A stretch of DNA of 64,000 bases from Comamonas testosteroni (GCA_008727115.1 CP044131.1:992001-1056000), one strand, 5' to 3'; positions 46,938-57,001 are shown, counted from the first letter of the stretch. Notes: generated by a model not told the origin, from the letters alone. A program made the numbers and translations.

Positions 46938-47906
46938 TCAGGCCTTGATGCTGGTGGGGCACAGGTGGTCGACCAGCAAGCGCGTTGTGACGGGCAGCGC
47001 CTCAAAGTCACGGGCGACTACACACAGTTCGCGGTGTGCCCAGTCATCCGTCAGTTGCACGGCACGCAATTGGCCCACGCCATGCATGAGCTCAAAGGCG
47101 CGGTCGGGCAGCAGGCCCAGGCCCAGGCCGTTGTCGATCATGCGGCACATGGCGTCCAGACTGGTGACCTGAATGCGCTGGTGCAGAGGGTGGCCGGCCT
47201 GGGCTGCAGCGGAGCGCATGGCCAGGCTGATGGACGAGCCTGCGTGCAGGCCCACGATGTCCCATTCCAGCACTTCAGAGAAGGCCACGCTCTCGCGAGC
47301 TGCCAGTGCGTGGCGCTCGGGCACAACCACCACCAGGCGGTCGGCGCGGTAAGGGCGGTATTGCAGCGTCACATTGCCCTGTGCCAGTTGCACGGTGGCC
47401 TGGTTGCCCTCGCTGTTCTTGATATTGCCCAGCGTGCAGATGCCGATATCGGCCGTGCCTTCGGCCACGGCGCTCAGCACATCGGGACTGAGGTGTTCCT
47501 GCAGGTCAATCTTGATCTGGCTGTGCTCGCGGGCAAAGGCACCCAGGTCCTCGGGCAGAAACTGCACGATGGCCGACATATTGGCGTGCATGCGCACATG
47601 GCCGCGCACCCCTTCGGCATATTCGGAGAGCTCGCCCTGCATGCGCTCCAGGCCATAGAGCACGTTGCGCGCATGGTGCAGCAGGCTCTCGCCGGCGGGG
47701 GTCAGTGTCACGCCACGGCTGTGACGGTAGAGGAGGGCGGTGTCCACCGTCGCTTCCAGGTCGGACAGGCGCTTGCTCACGGCCGAGGCGGCAATGAACT
47801 CGCGTTCAGCGGCGCGGCCAATGCTGCCCAGCTCGCACACGGCGACGAACAGTTGAAGCGAGGTGAGGTCGATGCGGCGCGCAAAACTGCGCTCTGAATT
47901 CTTCAT
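46938..47906 (-). CDS. LysR-family transcriptional regulator
   Basis: A 322-residue regulator. The N-terminal helix-turn-helix is LQLFVAVCELGSIGRAAEREFIAASAVSKRLSDLE, and the C-terminal effector domain covers about residues 95-300. The start is ATG 47906 (MKNSERS); the frame extends 23 codons further. A perfect palindrome CTTCTCG...CGAGAAG (47921-47937) sits 15 bp upstream, and a LysR-type TACCGA...TCGATA site lies at 47951-47968. It precedes leuC on the same strand. The ligand is unknown. Confidence 0.9.
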   Translation of the reverse strand: MKNSERSFARRIDLTSLQLFVAVCELGSIGRAAEREFIAASAVSKRLSDLEATVDTALLYRHSRGVTLTPAGESLLHHARNVLYGLERMQGELSEYAEGVRGHVRMHANMSAIVQFLPEDLGAFAREHSQIKIDLQEHLSPDVLSAVAEGTADIGICTLGNIKNSEGNQATVQLAQGNVTLQYRPYRADRLVVVVPERHALAARESVAFSEVLEWDIVGLHAGSSISLAMRSAAAQAGHPLHQRIQVTSLDAMCRMIDNGLGLGLLPDRAFELMHGVGQLRAVQLTDDWAHRELCVVARDFEALPVTTRLLVDHLCPTSIKA

Positions 47907-48350
47907 GTGGAGGCTTAAGTCTTCTCGTTTCGAGAAGTTGAAGCCATTTTTACCGATTAATTTCGATAAATCCATCTTCTAATGAGATGTCGCATATGGA
48001 GATGGGTGAATTTTGGCGATGGCTTGTTTCTTGATGGGCGATGGCTTTGGGAGAGCAGGCAATCAAGAAGGGGTTTTTTGAAGCCAAGCACTTGTATTTT
48101 GATAGCTGCAGCCCTAGATGCAGAAGGCATTTGAGCCCGAAAGGGCTTGAAGTCTCCTGAGGATGCCTGAATGCACTCTTTGCTTGCCTGTTGCCAGGCA
48201 TGGCGCAGCTTGTCATGTAGTCCCTCGTTTGTTGGCTAGACGAGAGAGGCAAGTGCTGGATAGCCACAAAATATCCGTGTGTCGCCGTCGCGGCATTTTC
48301 AAAGTAAATCGTCAGTAAAGCAGCCGGCGACTGGGCCATTCGCTGCAAAA
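47907..48350. other. Divergent intergenic region between the LysR gene and the Sel1 gene
   Basis: A 444-bp region with two possible LysR operators: 47921-47937 (perfect 7-bp arms) and 47951-47968 (one mismatch). Further on are a partial family A word (GATAGCTGCAG near 48101) and a small AGCCC/GGGCT hairpin at 48134-48147. I see no gene. Confidence 0.5.
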
Positions 48351-49664
48351 ATGAGAGTCATGACCGCTCCCAATCATCCGATGTCCGAAAGTGAACCTTC
48401 AGAACGGCCTGCCTCCACTTTAGGTGGGCTTGCTTCTCGCCGATCCACGTATTGGGGGCAAGCCTGCCTGCTGGCCGCCGCCTTGGCGCTGGGCTCGGGA
48501 GTCACCCTGCCCGCCATGGCCAAAGGCAAGACCCAGGCCAAGTCCAGTGCAGCAGCACCTGCAAAATCCTCCAAGCAAGCCAAGGCCAAGGGGGCCAAGT
48601 CTTCGGCCAAGCCCGCCTCTCAATCTGGCAAAGCCGGTAAAAAATCACGTGCCGGCCGGGCGGCCGCGGTGGGCGCAGCAGCTGCTGCTGGAGCCGCTGC
48701 CGCAGCCCCGCTGGGCCGTGAGCACTGGACACCAGAGGCCAAGTCCAATCAGGCAGAAGATGCCAAGGAACTGGCAACTATCCGTGCTGCCGCCCAGGAA
48801 GGAGATGCCAAGGCGCAATACCTGCTGGGCTCACGCTATCGCTTTGGCAAAGGGGTGAAGCAAGATCTGCCCCTGGCCGTGCAGTGGTATCGCAAGGCCG
48901 CTGATCAGGGCTATGCACCTGCACAGTCCGATCTGGGTGTGCTGTATGCCAATGGGCGAGGCGTGGCTCAGGATGAGGCGCAGGCCGTGCATTGGTACCG
49001 CAAGGCGGCGGATCAGGGCGATGGCATTGCGCAGAACAACCTGGGGCTGATGTATGCCGAAGGTCGGGGAGCGCTGCAAGATGATGCACAGGCGGTGCAA
49101 TGGTTTGAGCGCTCGGCCCAAAGCGGTGAAGCCTCTGGACAGTACAGCCTGGGCGTGATGCTCTCGAGCGGCCGAGGCGTCAAGGAGGATGGAGTTGCTG
49201 CGTTGCAGTGGTTTGACAAGGCTGCCGCCCAAGGCCATGCCGATGCCCAGTACAACGCCGGCATGATTTACGCCGTGGGCGCTTTGGTGCCGCAAGACCT
49301 GACGCGTGCAGCGCAGTGGCTGGAAAAGTCTGCGAACCAGGGGAATCCGTCGGCTCAGTCATCGCTGGGCTTTTTGTATGCCAATGGGCAGGGGGTGGCT
49401 CAGGATGCGGCCCAGGCTGCTCGCTGGTTTGACCGGGCGGCCAAGCAGGGCTACACCTTGGCGCAATCCAATCTGGCAGCCATGTATGCCAGCGGCCTGG
49501 GCGTGCAAAAAGATTTGGGTAGAGCGTACTTCTGGCTCTCCGTGGCGCAGGCCAAAGATGCATCGCTGGGAAGTCGGCTGCAGGCTGCCGAGCAAACGCT
49601 CAATCCAGCGGAGAGCGTGAAGGTGCAGCGTGAGGCGCGTAACTGGAAGCCGAGCAAGGAGTAA
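48351..49664 (+). CDS. Secreted Sel1-repeat (TPR-like) protein
   Basis: A 437-residue protein with an N-terminal signal segment (WGQACLLAAALALGSG, cleavage likely after AMA), a Lys/Ala-rich low-complexity stretch, and seven Sel1-like repeats of 36 residues starting near residue 150 (each with the A-Q-x-x-L-G and A-x-x-W-x-x-K-A pattern). Sel1 repeats form protein-binding solenoids. ATG 48351 is used; a start at 48360 is also possible, and the frame is open to 48279. The partner is unknown. Confidence 0.88.
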   Translation: MRVMTAPNHPMSESEPSERPASTLGGLASRRSTYWGQACLLAAALALGSGVTLPAMAKGKTQAKSSAAAPAKSSKQAKAKGAKSSAKPASQSGKAGKKSRAGRAAAVGAAAAAGAAAAAPLGREHWTPEAKSNQAEDAKELATIRAAAQEGDAKAQYLLGSRYRFGKGVKQDLPLAVQWYRKAADQGYAPAQSDLGVLYANGRGVAQDEAQAVHWYRKAADQGDGIAQNNLGLMYAEGRGALQDDAQAVQWFERSAQSGEASGQYSLGVMLSSGRGVKEDGVAALQWFDKAAAQGHADAQYNAGMIYAVGALVPQDLTRAAQWLEKSANQGNPSAQSSLGFLYANGQGVAQDAAQAARWFDRAAKQGYTLAQSNLAAMYASGLGVQKDLGRAYFWLSVAQAKDASLGSRLQAAEQTLNPAESVKVQREARNWKPSKE

Positions 49665-49677
49665 TTTCTTGCTTATG

Positions 49678-49714
49678 AAAAAAGCCCATCAGGACATAGC
49701 TGATGGGCTTTTTT
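49678..49714. terminator. Bidirectional terminator between sel1 and dnaJ
   Basis: A GCCCATCAG/CTGATGGGC 9-bp stem with A6/T6 flanks (49684-49692 with 49700-49708), functional for both convergent genes. Confidence 0.9.
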
Positions 49715-49728
49715 GTGGGGCTCGAAAC

Positions 49729-50856
49729 TTAGCTGAAAAAGCTCTTGAGACGATCCGTCCAGCTTTCGCCGCTGGGTGAATGCTTGGAGCCGCCCTTCTT
49801 GAGCGATTCATCCAGGTCCTTCAGCAGCTTGCGCTGGTACTCGGTCAGCTTGACCGGTGTCTCCACCACGATGTGGCAGTACAGGTCACCGGGGTAGCTG
49901 GAGCGAATGCCCTTGATGCCCTTGCCGCGCAGGCGGAACTGCTTGCCGGCTTGCGTGCCTTCGGGGATGTCGATCGCAGCTTTGCCCGCCAGGGTCGGCA
50001 CTTCGATCTCGCCACCCAGGGCTGCCGTGATGAAGCTCACGGGCACATTGCAGTGCAGGTCGTCGCCATCGCGCTCGAAGATGTCGTGGTCCTTGACGCG
50101 AATCTCGATATAGAGATCGCCTGCAGGGCCGCCATTGGTGCCGGGCTCGCCGTTGCCGGCCGAGCGAATGCGCATGCCGTCGTCGATACCGGCGGGAATC
50201 TTCACTTCCAGCGTCTTCTGGCGCTTGACCTTGCCCTGGCCGCCGCAGGATGTGCAGGGCTCGGGAATGATCTTGCCCGTGCCGCGGCAGTGCGGGCAGG
50301 TCTGCTGCACGCTGAAGAAGCCCTGGCGCATCTGCACCGTGCCCATGCCGTTACAGGTAGAGCAGGTCTTGGTGCTGGTGCCGGGCTTGGCACCGCTGCC
50401 GCTGCAGGTGTCGCAGTTGTCCCAGCTGGGGATGCGGATTTGCGCATCCTTGCCCTTGGCGGCTTCTTCCAGGGTGATTTCCATGGAATAGCTGAGGTCG
50501 TTGCCGCGATAGACCTGGCGGCCACCACGGCCACCACGGCCCTGGTTGAACATGTCGCCAAAGATATCGCCAAAGGCTTCGGCAAAACCGCCAAAGCCTT
50601 CGCCGCCGCCCATGCCGCGGTTGGGGTCCACGCCAGCGTGGCCGTACTGGTCATACGCCGCACGCTTTTGGCCGTCGGAAAGCATCTCGTAGGCCTCTTT
50701 GACCTCCTTGAATTTCTCTTCGGCTTCCTTGGCGGCATCGCCCTGATTGCGGTCAGGGTGGTACTTCATCGCCAGCTTGCGATAGGCCTTTTTGATTTCA
50801 TCGTCCGAGGCGCTTTTGGCAACGCCCAGAACTTCGTAATAGTCACGTTTGGACAT
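49729..50856 (-). CDS. dnaJ: Chaperone DnaJ
   Basis: A 375-residue Hsp40 co-chaperone. J domain with HPD in [10 protein letters not shown], a Gly/Phe-rich region, and four CXXCXGXG zinc repeats ([32 protein letters not shown]). The start [12 protein letters not shown] at 50856 is chosen over an upstream in-frame start. Located 102 bp after dnaK in the heat-shock operon. Confidence 0.97.
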   Translation of the reverse strand: MSKRDYYEVLGVAKSASDDEIKKAYRKLAMKYHPDRNQGDAAKEAEEKFKEVKEAYEMLSDGQKRAAYDQYGHAGVDPNRGMGGGEGFGGFAEAFGDIFGDMFNQGRGGRGGRQVYRGNDLSYSMEITLEEAAKGKDAQIRIPSWDNCDTCSGSGAKPGTSTKTCSTCNGMGTVQMRQGFFSVQQTCPHCRGTGKIIPEPCTSCGGQGKVKRQKTLEVKIPAGIDDGMRIRSAGNGEPGTNGGPAGDLYIEIRVKDHDIFERDGDDLHCNVPVSFITAALGGEIEVPTLAGKAAIDIPEGTQAGKQFRLRGKGIKGIRSSYPGDLYCHIVVETPVKLTEYQRKLLKDLDESLKKGGSKHSPSGESWTDRLKSFFS

Positions 50857-50958
50857 GTTGATTTCCGGTCGGATAGAACAGCAACGCCGCGCCAGCCCTT
50901 GGCAGAGCATGGCGCGGCGGCAAGCGGTCAGTGGTTTGAGGCCAGGACCTGCCCGCGC

Positions 50959-52899
50959 TTAGTCCTTCTTGACTTCCTTGACTTCAGCATCAACGACGTT
51001 GTCGTCGGAAGCTGCGGCGGATGCACCGGCTCCGGCAGCACCAGCTGCAGCAGCGGCTTCGGCGCCACCTGCGGCCTGTGCGTCGGCGTACATCTTCTCG
51101 CCCAGCTTCTGCGCGGCAGTCATCAGCGCTGTGGTCTTGGCATCGATGGCGTCCTTGTCCTCGCCCTTCAGGGCCTCTTCCAGCTCCTTGACGGCGGCTT
51201 CGATAGCGCTCTTTTCAGCGGCGTCCAGCTTGTCACCGTGCTCAGCCAGGCTCTTGTTCACGCTGTGAACTGCGGCTTCACCCTGGTTCTTGGCAGTCAC
51301 CAGTTCCAGCTTCTTCTTGTCGTCGGCTGCATTGAGCTCAGCATCCTTGACCATTTGCTGGATCTCTTCGTCCGACAGACCGGAGTTGGCCTTGATGGTG
51401 ATCTTGTTTTCCTTGCCGGAAGCCTTGTCCTTGGCAGAGACGTTCAAGATGCCGTTGGCGTCGATGTCGAATGTCACTTCAATCTGAGGCACACCACGAC
51501 CTGCGGGCGGGATGCCTTCCAGGTTGAACTCGCCCAGCATCTTGTTAGCGCTGGCGATTTCACGCTCACCCTGGAATACCTTGATGGTCACGGCAGGCTG
51601 GTTGTCTTCAGCGGTGGAGAAAGTCTGCGCGAACTTGGTGGGGATGGTCGTGTTCTTGGTGATCATCTTGGTCATGACGCCGCCCAGGGTTTCGATACCC
51701 AGGGACAGAGGAGTCACGTCCAGCAGCAGCACGTCGGAACGCTCGCCACCCAGCACCTGGCCTTGCACGGCAGCGCCCACGGCCACGGCTTCGTCAGGGT
51801 TCACGTCCTTGCGGGGATCCTTGCCGAAGAATTCCTTGACCTTTTCCTGCACCTTGGGCATGCGGCTCATACCGCCGACCAGGATGATGTCATCGATGTC
51901 GGACACGGAGATGCCGGCATCCTTGATGGCGGTACGGCAAGGAGCGATGGTGCGCTCGATCAGGTCGTCCACCAGCGACTCCAGCTTGGCGCGAGTCAGC
52001 TTGATGTTCAGGTGCTTGGGGCCTGTGGCGTCGGCAGTGATGTAGGGCAGGTTGATGTCGGTCTGTGCGGAGTTCGACAGCTCGATCTTGGCCTTTTCAG
52101 CGGCTTCCTTCAGACGCTGCAGAGCCAGCACGTCCTTGGATAGATCAACGCCTTGCTCTTTCTTGAACTCGTCGATGATGTAGTTGATGATGCGCTGGTC
52201 AAAGTCTTCACCGCCCAGGAAGGTGTCGCCGTTGGTCGACAGCACTTCAAACTGCTTTTCGCCGTCCACGTCGGCAATTTCGATGATGGACACGTCGAAG
52301 GTACCGCCGCCCAGGTCATACACGGCCACCTTGCGGTCGGCCTTGCCCACCTTGTCCAGGCCAAAGGCCAGAGCAGCTGCGGTAGGCTCGTTGATGATGC
52401 GCTTGACTTCCAGGCCGGCGATGCGGCCAGCGTCCTTGGTGGCCTGGCGCTGAGCGTCGTTGAAGTAGGCGGGCACGGTGATGACGGCCTCGGTCACGGC
52501 TTCGCCCAGGAAGTCTTCGGCAGTCTTCTTCATCTTGCGCAGCACTTCTGCGGAGATCTGAGGAGGAGCCAGCTTCTGGTCACGCACTTGCACCCAGGCG
52601 TCGCCGTTGTCGGCCTTGACGATCTGGAAAGGCATCAGGTTGATGTCCTTTTGCACTTCAGCTTCGTCGAACTTGCGGCCGATCAGGCGCTTGGCGGCGT
52701 AGATGGTGTTCTTCGGGTTGGTGACGGCCTGGCGCTTGGCGGATGCGCCCACCAGGATTTCGCCGTCTTCTTGATAGGCGACGATAGAGGGAGTGGTGCG
52801 GGTGCCTTCGCTGTTTTCGATCACGCGGGTGTTGTTACCCTCCAGGATCGCGACGCAGCTGTTGGTGGTGCCCAGGTCAATACCGATGATTTTTCCCAT
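50959..52899 (-). CDS. dnaK: Chaperone DnaK (Hsp70)
   Basis: A 646-residue ATP-dependent chaperone. It begins [21 protein letters not shown], the Hsp70 signature, with [13 protein letters not shown] and the [12 protein letters not shown] linker, and ends in the EVKEV-type tail. ATG 52899 is the canonical start; the longer in-frame form is a frame artefact. Partner of GrpE (upstream) and DnaJ (downstream) on the same strand. Confidence 0.98.
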   Translation of the reverse strand: MGKIIGIDLGTTNSCVAILEGNNTRVIENSEGTRTTPSIVAYQEDGEILVGASAKRQAVTNPKNTIYAAKRLIGRKFDEAEVQKDINLMPFQIVKADNGDAWVQVRDQKLAPPQISAEVLRKMKKTAEDFLGEAVTEAVITVPAYFNDAQRQATKDAGRIAGLEVKRIINEPTAAALAFGLDKVGKADRKVAVYDLGGGTFDVSIIEIADVDGEKQFEVLSTNGDTFLGGEDFDQRIINYIIDEFKKEQGVDLSKDVLALQRLKEAAEKAKIELSNSAQTDINLPYITADATGPKHLNIKLTRAKLESLVDDLIERTIAPCRTAIKDAGISVSDIDDIILVGGMSRMPKVQEKVKEFFGKDPRKDVNPDEAVAVGAAVQGQVLGGERSDVLLLDVTPLSLGIETLGGVMTKMITKNTTIPTKFAQTFSTAEDNQPAVTIKVFQGEREIASANKMLGEFNLEGIPPAGRGVPQIEVTFDIDANGILNVSAKDKASGKENKITIKANSGLSDEEIQQMVKDAELNAADDKKKLELVTAKNQGEAAVHSVNKSLAEHGDKLDAAEKSAIEAAVKELEEALKGEDKDAIDAKTTALMTAAQKLGEKMYADAQAAGGAEAAAAAGAAGAGASAAASDDNVVDAEVKEVKKD

Positions 52900-53004
52900 A
52901 ATTCTCTCCGTAATCTGTTGAATGTTTGCTTGATCGTCACTTGTGGGCTGTGGGGCGGGCTTCAAGAGCCGCAGGACACAATTTTTTGCCCGTGACGGTA
53001 ATGC

Positions 53005-53550
53005 TCAGCCTTGTGCGACGGTTACCAGCGCGGGGCGCAGGATGCGGTCGGCAATCACATAGCCCTTTTGCAGCACGCTCACCACGGTGTTGGCGGGCTG
53101 GTCGGCGGGAACCATGGAGATGGCCTGGTGGTGGTGAGGGTCGAACTTCTCGCCTGCAGCGGGGTTGATGGCCAGAACCTTGTTGCGCTCCAGTGCGGAG
53201 ATCAGCTGGCGCAGCGTGGCGTCCGAGCCTTCGCGCAGCTGCTCGGGTGTGGCGCTTTGGATGGCCAGCGCGGCATCCAGGCTGTCGATCACGGGCAGCA
53301 GGCTTTCGGCGAAGCTCTCGATGCCGAACTTGCGTGCCTTGGAGACTTCCTCTTCTGCGCGGCGGCGCATGTTCTCGGCTTCGGCCTTGGCGCGCAGGTA
53401 CTGGTCGGCCAGATCGGCGCTTTTGGCCTTGAGTTCTTCCAGCTCAGCCTGCAGACGACCCAGCTCGTCCGACGCGTTGGCGGCCATTGCGGCTTCCAGC
53501 TCTTCGGGGCTGGCGTCGTTGATAGTGTTGGGGTTGTTGTTCTCGGTCAT
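53005..53550 (-). CDS. grpE: Nucleotide exchange factor GrpE
   Basis: A 181-residue co-chaperone that releases ADP from DnaK. The N-terminal acidic/helical part ([13 protein letters not shown]) leads to a long coiled coil ([30 protein letters not shown]) and ends with the beta domain [20 protein letters not shown]. Start at ATG 53550; the frame extends 32 codons further upstream. It heads grpE-dnaK-dnaJ behind a sigma-32-like promoter. No hrcA lies immediately upstream. Confidence 0.96.
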   Translation of the reverse strand: MTENNNPNTINDASPEELEAAMAANASDELGRLQAELEELKAKSADLADQYLRAKAEAENMRRRAEEEVSKARKFGIESFAESLLPVIDSLDAALAIQSATPEQLREGSDATLRQLISALERNKVLAINPAAGEKFDPHHHQAISMVPADQPANTVVSVLQKGYVIADRILRPALVTVAQG

Positions 53551-53591
53551 AGGTGGTGAAGGTTTCTCAAAACTGAAGACAATCTGTTTGC

Positions 53592-53620
53592 TAGATGCGT
53601 TCCTGTCAGCTGATTTCAAG
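53592..53620 (-). promoter_or_regulatory. Sigma-32-like heat-shock promoter of grpE-dnaK-dnaJ
   Basis: On the minus strand CTTGAAA (53620-53614) is a perfect -35 box; after 13 bp comes ACGCATCTA (53600-53592), close to the CCCCATNTA consensus. Transcription would start near 53585, leaving a 35-nt leader before grpE. Confidence 0.75.
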
Positions 53621-53729
53621 ACCTGGCTCTTGAATATCAACGCCAAGATGCAAGGGACAAGGCTTTTGCATTCTTTGCATGGCTTAAATTGAAAGCGAGT
53701 GCTTGCAATTTTTGGATAATTTGCTCGAA

Positions 53730-53758
53730 TTGACCAATAGCGCTTGCAGGTTTATAGG
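53730..53758 (+). promoter_or_regulatory. Sigma-70-like promoter of rpsF
   Basis: TTGACC (53730-53735), 17-bp spacer, TATAGG (53753-53758). The transcript would carry a leader of about 95 nt including the hairpin at 53812-53840. A second TAGAAT box lies near 53791. Confidence 0.6.
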
Positions 53759-53811
53759 CTCCAGAGTGTACAGACAGTCTGGGACTCAGCTAGAATCTAA
53801 CGTTTTGCCTT

Positions 53812-53840
53812 GCCGCACCACTAGCGACGCAGTGGGCGGC
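53812..53840 (+). promoter_or_regulatory. Bulged hairpin in the rpsF leader, candidate S6:S18 binding site
   Basis: GCCGC (53812-53816) pairs with GCGGC (53836-53840), and CCACT (53818-53822) with AGTGG (53831-53835), leaving one A bulge and an 8-nt loop, 12 bp before the AAGGAG ribosome-binding site of rpsF. S6:S18-binding hairpins are known in front of rpsF in many bacteria; the exact core match is not verified here. Confidence 0.5.
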
Positions 53841-53861
53841 GTTTACCCAAAAGGAGTTGTT

Positions 53862-54224
53862 ATGCGTCATTACGAAATCATTTTGTTGATCCATCCGGAT
53901 CAAAGCGAGCAAGTTCCCGCGATGCTGGAGCGCTACAAGGGCATGATCGCCGCTGGTGGCGGTAAGGTGCACCGCGAAGAAGACTGGGGCCGTCGTCAGC
54001 TGGCTTACATGATCAACAAGCTCGCCAAGGCTCACTACCTGTGCCTGAACATCGAAGCCGACCAGGCTGTGATGGCTGAACTGGAGCACGCCTTCAAGTT
54101 CAACGATGCCGTGCTGCGTCACCTGACTGTGCAGAAGAAGAAGGCTGATACAGCTCCTTCCGCCATGATGAAGAGCGTTGAGCGCGAAGAAGCTCGCAAG
54201 GCCAACCAGGCTGAGCACGCTTAA
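53862..54224 (+). CDS. rpsF: 30S ribosomal protein S6
   Basis: A 120-residue protein starting [19 protein letters not shown] with the [19 protein letters not shown] core; it binds S18 in the 30S platform. AAGGAG at 53852 supports ATG 53862, and the longer frame upstream is leader sequence. First gene of rpsF-priB-rpsR-rplI, the conserved order. Confidence 0.97.
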   Translation: MRHYEIILLIHPDQSEQVPAMLERYKGMIAAGGGKVHREEDWGRRQLAYMINKLAKAHYLCLNIEADQAVMAELEHAFKFNDAVLRHLTVQKKKADTAPSAMMKSVEREEARKANQAEHA

Positions 54225-54256
54225 GCTCTCGCTTTCGGCATTCAGATACTGAAGGA

Positions 54257-54547
54257 GTGGAAAACCGCGTTGTATTGACGGGATGCCTCTCAGAGCAAGC
54301 TGCTTTGCGCTACACCCCCGCCGGATTGCCCGCGCTGGATTTGCGAATTGAACACAGTTCGCAGCAGCAAGAGTTGGGTAATACACGCAACGTCACTGCA
54401 TCTGTCAAAGCTGTTGCCTTTGGTGCCCTGGCTGAAAAGCTGGCCCGCCAAGAGCCTGGTAGCCAATGGACCTTTCAAGGTTTTCTGGCCACGCCACGCA
54501 ACAGCAAGATGTTGGTTTTGCATATTCAGGATATTCAACAAAATTAA
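54257..54547 (+). CDS. priB: Primosomal replication protein N (PriB)
   Basis: A 96-residue OB-fold single-strand DNA-binding protein of replication restart. The start is GTG 54257; the N-terminus ENRVVLTGCLSEQAALRYTPAGLP matches PriB. The ribosome-binding site GAAGGAG touches the GTG directly, an unusual zero spacing, so translation may depend on coupling to rpsF 32 bp upstream. Located between rpsF and rpsR as usual. Confidence 0.9.
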   Translation: MENRVVLTGCLSEQAALRYTPAGLPALDLRIEHSSQQQELGNTRNVTASVKAVAFGALAEKLARQEPGSQWTFQGFLATPRNSKMLVLHIQDIQQN

Positions 54548-54565
54548 TTTTCAAGAGGTCCAGAA

Positions 54566-54847
54566 ATGGCCACGTTCAAGAAATTCAACAAGGACAAGCG
54601 TCCTAAGCGCAACACCCAGTCGCTGCTGTTCAAGCGCAAGCGCTTCTGCCGCTTCACCGTCGCCGGCGTCGAAGAAATCGACTACAAGGATGTCGACACA
54701 CTGCGTGACTTCATCGCTGAAAACGGCAAGATCGTGCCCGCTCGCCTGACCGGCACGCGCGCCATCTACCAGCGTCAGCTGAACACAGCCATCAAGCGCG
54801 CTCGCTTCCTGGCCATGCTGCCCTACTCTGACCAGCACAAGATCTAA
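54566..54847 (+). CDS. rpsR: 30S ribosomal protein S18
   Basis: A 93-residue basic protein with [18 protein letters not shown] and the typical [28 protein letters not shown] end. It binds S6. The start [16 protein letters not shown] is close to the canonical length. It lies 18 bp after priB and 11 bp before rplI. Confidence 0.97.
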   Translation: MATFKKFNKDKRPKRNTQSLLFKRKRFCRFTVAGVEEIDYKDVDTLRDFIAENGKIVPARLTGTRAIYQRQLNTAIKRARFLAMLPYSDQHKI

Positions 54848-54858
54848 GGAGCCGAACC

Positions 54859-55311
54859 ATGCAAATCATTCTGCTCGACAAGGTTGTGAACCTGGGTAAC
54901 CTGGGCGATATCGTCAAGGTCAAGGACGGCTACGCACGTAACTTCCTGATCCCCACTGGCGCTGCTCGCCGCGCTACTGCTGCTGCCAAGGCTGAATTCG
55001 AAGCCAAGCGCGCTGATCTGGAAAAGGCTGCTGCTGAGAAGCTGGCTGCTGCTCAAGAACTGGGCGAAAAGCTGAACGGCTCTTCCGTGAAGATCACTCA
55101 GAAGGCTGGCGTTGACGGCCGTCTGTTTGGTTCCATCACCAATGCTGACATCGCTGAAGAACTGGTCAAGGCCGGCTTCGCAGTGCACAAGGCACAGGTT
55201 CGCATGCCCAACGGTCCTATCAAGATGGTTGGCGACGCTACCGTGGTTGTGGCTCTGCACACTGACGTGTCTGCTGAAGTGTCCGTCTCCGTGTTCGGCG
55301 ACCACTCCTAA
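54859..55311 (+). CDS. rplI: 50S ribosomal protein L9
   Basis: A 150-residue two-domain protein. The N-terminal domain shows [31 protein letters not shown]; a long central helix links to a C-terminal domain ending [14 protein letters not shown] 54859 follows AAGGAGCC. Last gene of the ribosomal operon, followed by a terminator. Confidence 0.98.
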   Translation: MQIILLDKVVNLGNLGDIVKVKDGYARNFLIPTGAARRATAAAKAEFEAKRADLEKAAAEKLAAAQELGEKLNGSSVKITQKAGVDGRLFGSITNADIAEELVKAGFAVHKAQVRMPNGPIKMVGDATVVVALHTDVSAEVSVSVFGDHS

Positions 55312-55340
55312 TCCAGACTCCGGTCTGAATTGGCAAGAAG

Positions 55341-55360
55341 CCGCCTTCGGGCGGTTTTTT
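55341..55360 (+). terminator. Intrinsic terminator after rplI
   Basis: CCGCC/GGCGG stem with TTCG tetraloop and six T residues (55341-55360), 29 bp after the rplI stop. Confidence 0.9.
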
Positions 55361-55461
55361 GTTTTCTGGCAAAGCACAAAGCCTTGCTGGTGTTTTATTG
55401 ATTGCGTCGTGACGTTGTGCTCGCCTCAGGCTACGATGGCGAGCTTGTCTCTAGGAGTCTC

Positions 55462-56895
55462 ATGTCGTCTGTTATGCCCCCGCTTGATCTGGAAGATGAT
55501 GCGTTTGCTCCGGCTCCGTCCGCGGATCCGCAAGTGGCGCAGCTGCGCGTTCCCCCGCACTCCATGGAGTCGGAGTCTTCGGTGCTGGGCGGGCTGCTGC
55601 TGGACAACAACGCCTGGGACCGTGTGGGTGACTTGCTCAGCGAGGGCGACTTCTATCGCCATGAGCACAAGCTGATTTTTGAGGCGATCAGCAAGCTGAT
55701 CAATGCCAGCAAGCCGGCCGACGTGATCACGGTTTATGAGCATTTGCAGGGCATGGGCAAGGCCGAGGAAATCGGCGGCCTGATGTACCTGAACCAGCTG
55801 GCGCAATATGTGCCCAGTGCCAGCAATATCCGCCGTTATGCGGAAATCGTGCGCGAGCGTGCCATCTTGCGCAAGCTGGTCACGGCCAGCGATGAAATCG
55901 CCACCAACGCCTTCAATCCGCAGGGTAAGACGGTGGAGCGCGTGCTCGACGAGGCCGAGCAAAAAATCATGGCCATCGGCGAAGAGGGGGCGCGCAACAA
56001 ACAGGGCTTTCAGTCGCTCGACTCTCTGGTGGTGGATCTGCTGGACCGTGTTCAGGAGATGGCCGACAACCCCATGGATGTGACCGGCGTACCCACAGGT
56101 TTTGTCGATCTCGATCGCATGACCTCGGGTCTGCAGGCCGGTGACATGGTGGTGCTGGCGGCGCGCCCTTCCATGGGCAAGACCTCGTTTGCCGTGAACA
56201 TTGCCGAGCATGTGGCGCTCAATGAAGGCCTGCCGGTTGCCATCTTCTCCATGGAAATGGGTGCGGCCCAGCTGGCGGTTCGTATCGTTGGCTCGATTGG
56301 TCGCGTCAATCAGGGCAATCTGCGCACCGGCAAGCTCAGCGACGATGAGTGGCCGCGTCTGACGGAGGCGATCGAGCGCCTGCGCACGGTGTCGCTGCAT
56401 ATCGATGAAACCCCGGGTCTGTCGCCGACCGAGCTGCGTGCCAACGCGCGTCGTCTGGCGCGCCAGTGCGGCAAGCTGGGTCTGATCGTGGTTGACTACT
56501 TGCAGCTGATGAGCGGTTCAGGCTCTGCCGCAAGCTCGGACAACCGAGCCACCGAGCTCGGCGAAATCTCGCGTGGCTTGAAGATGCTGGCCAAGGAGCT
56601 GCAGTGTCCGGTGATTGCGCTGTCCCAGCTCAACCGCTCGGTGGAGCAGCGCACGGACAAGCGCCCCATGATGTCGGACCTGCGTGAATCGGGTGCCATC
56701 GAGCAGGACGCGGACATCATCATGTTCATCTACCGCGACGACTACTACAACAAAGAGAGCAAAGAGCCCAATATTGCCGAAGTCATCATCGGCAAGCAGC
56801 GTAATGGTCCGACGGGGACGGTGAAGCTTTTCTTCCAGAAGAACCAGACACGCTTCGAGAATCTGGCACAAGGCTACGGTACCGACGAATATTAA
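55462..56895 (+). CDS. dnaB: Replicative DNA helicase DnaB
   Basis: A 477-residue hexameric helicase of the replication fork. The N-terminal domain includes PPHSMESESSVLGGLLLDN; the RecA-like domain has Walker A ARPSMGKT at about residues 235-242, Walker B LIVVDYLQLM and the DNA-binding QLNRSVEQR. No intein interrupts the usual sites. CTAGGAG precedes ATG 55462. It follows rplI in the common rplI-dnaB order but after a terminator. Confidence 0.97.
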   Translation: MSSVMPPLDLEDDAFAPAPSADPQVAQLRVPPHSMESESSVLGGLLLDNNAWDRVGDLLSEGDFYRHEHKLIFEAISKLINASKPADVITVYEHLQGMGKAEEIGGLMYLNQLAQYVPSASNIRRYAEIVRERAILRKLVTASDEIATNAFNPQGKTVERVLDEAEQKIMAIGEEGARNKQGFQSLDSLVVDLLDRVQEMADNPMDVTGVPTGFVDLDRMTSGLQAGDMVVLAARPSMGKTSFAVNIAEHVALNEGLPVAIFSMEMGAAQLAVRIVGSIGRVNQGNLRTGKLSDDEWPRLTEAIERLRTVSLHIDETPGLSPTELRANARRLARQCGKLGLIVVDYLQLMSGSGSAASSDNRATELGEISRGLKMLAKELQCPVIALSQLNRSVEQRTDKRPMMSDLRESGAIEQDADIIMFIYRDDYYNKESKEPNIAEVIIGKQRNGPTGTVKLFFQKNQTRFENLAQGYGTDEY

Positions 56896-56899
56896 AAAT

Positions 56900-56981
56900 C
56901 ATAGCTGCCAGCGCACGCTGGGCCTCAAATTCTTATATCTATGAATATGAATTTGAGACAGCACATGCGCAGCCAGCTATC
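56900..56981. repeat. Long-armed family A repeat after dnaB
   Basis: ATAGCTGCCAGCGCA ... CTCAAATTC on the left are mirrored by GAATTTGAG ... TGCGCAGCCAGCTAT on the right, with a centre around 56940. Very similar in architecture to the leuD-leuB copy. Confidence 0.75.
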
Positions 56982-57001
56982 AAATTGTTTTGACCCATAA
57001 A

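Noticed and set aside
48134-48147. AGCCC/GGGCT hairpin upstream of the Sel1 gene as a terminator
   Set aside because: Only 5 bp and no T run on either strand.
49780-52143. A 787-codon open frame on the plus strand opposite dnaJ and dnaK
   Set aside because: It crosses the dnaJ-dnaK boundary on the antisense strand, is His/Gly/Leu-rich without domains, and both opposite genes are unambiguous.
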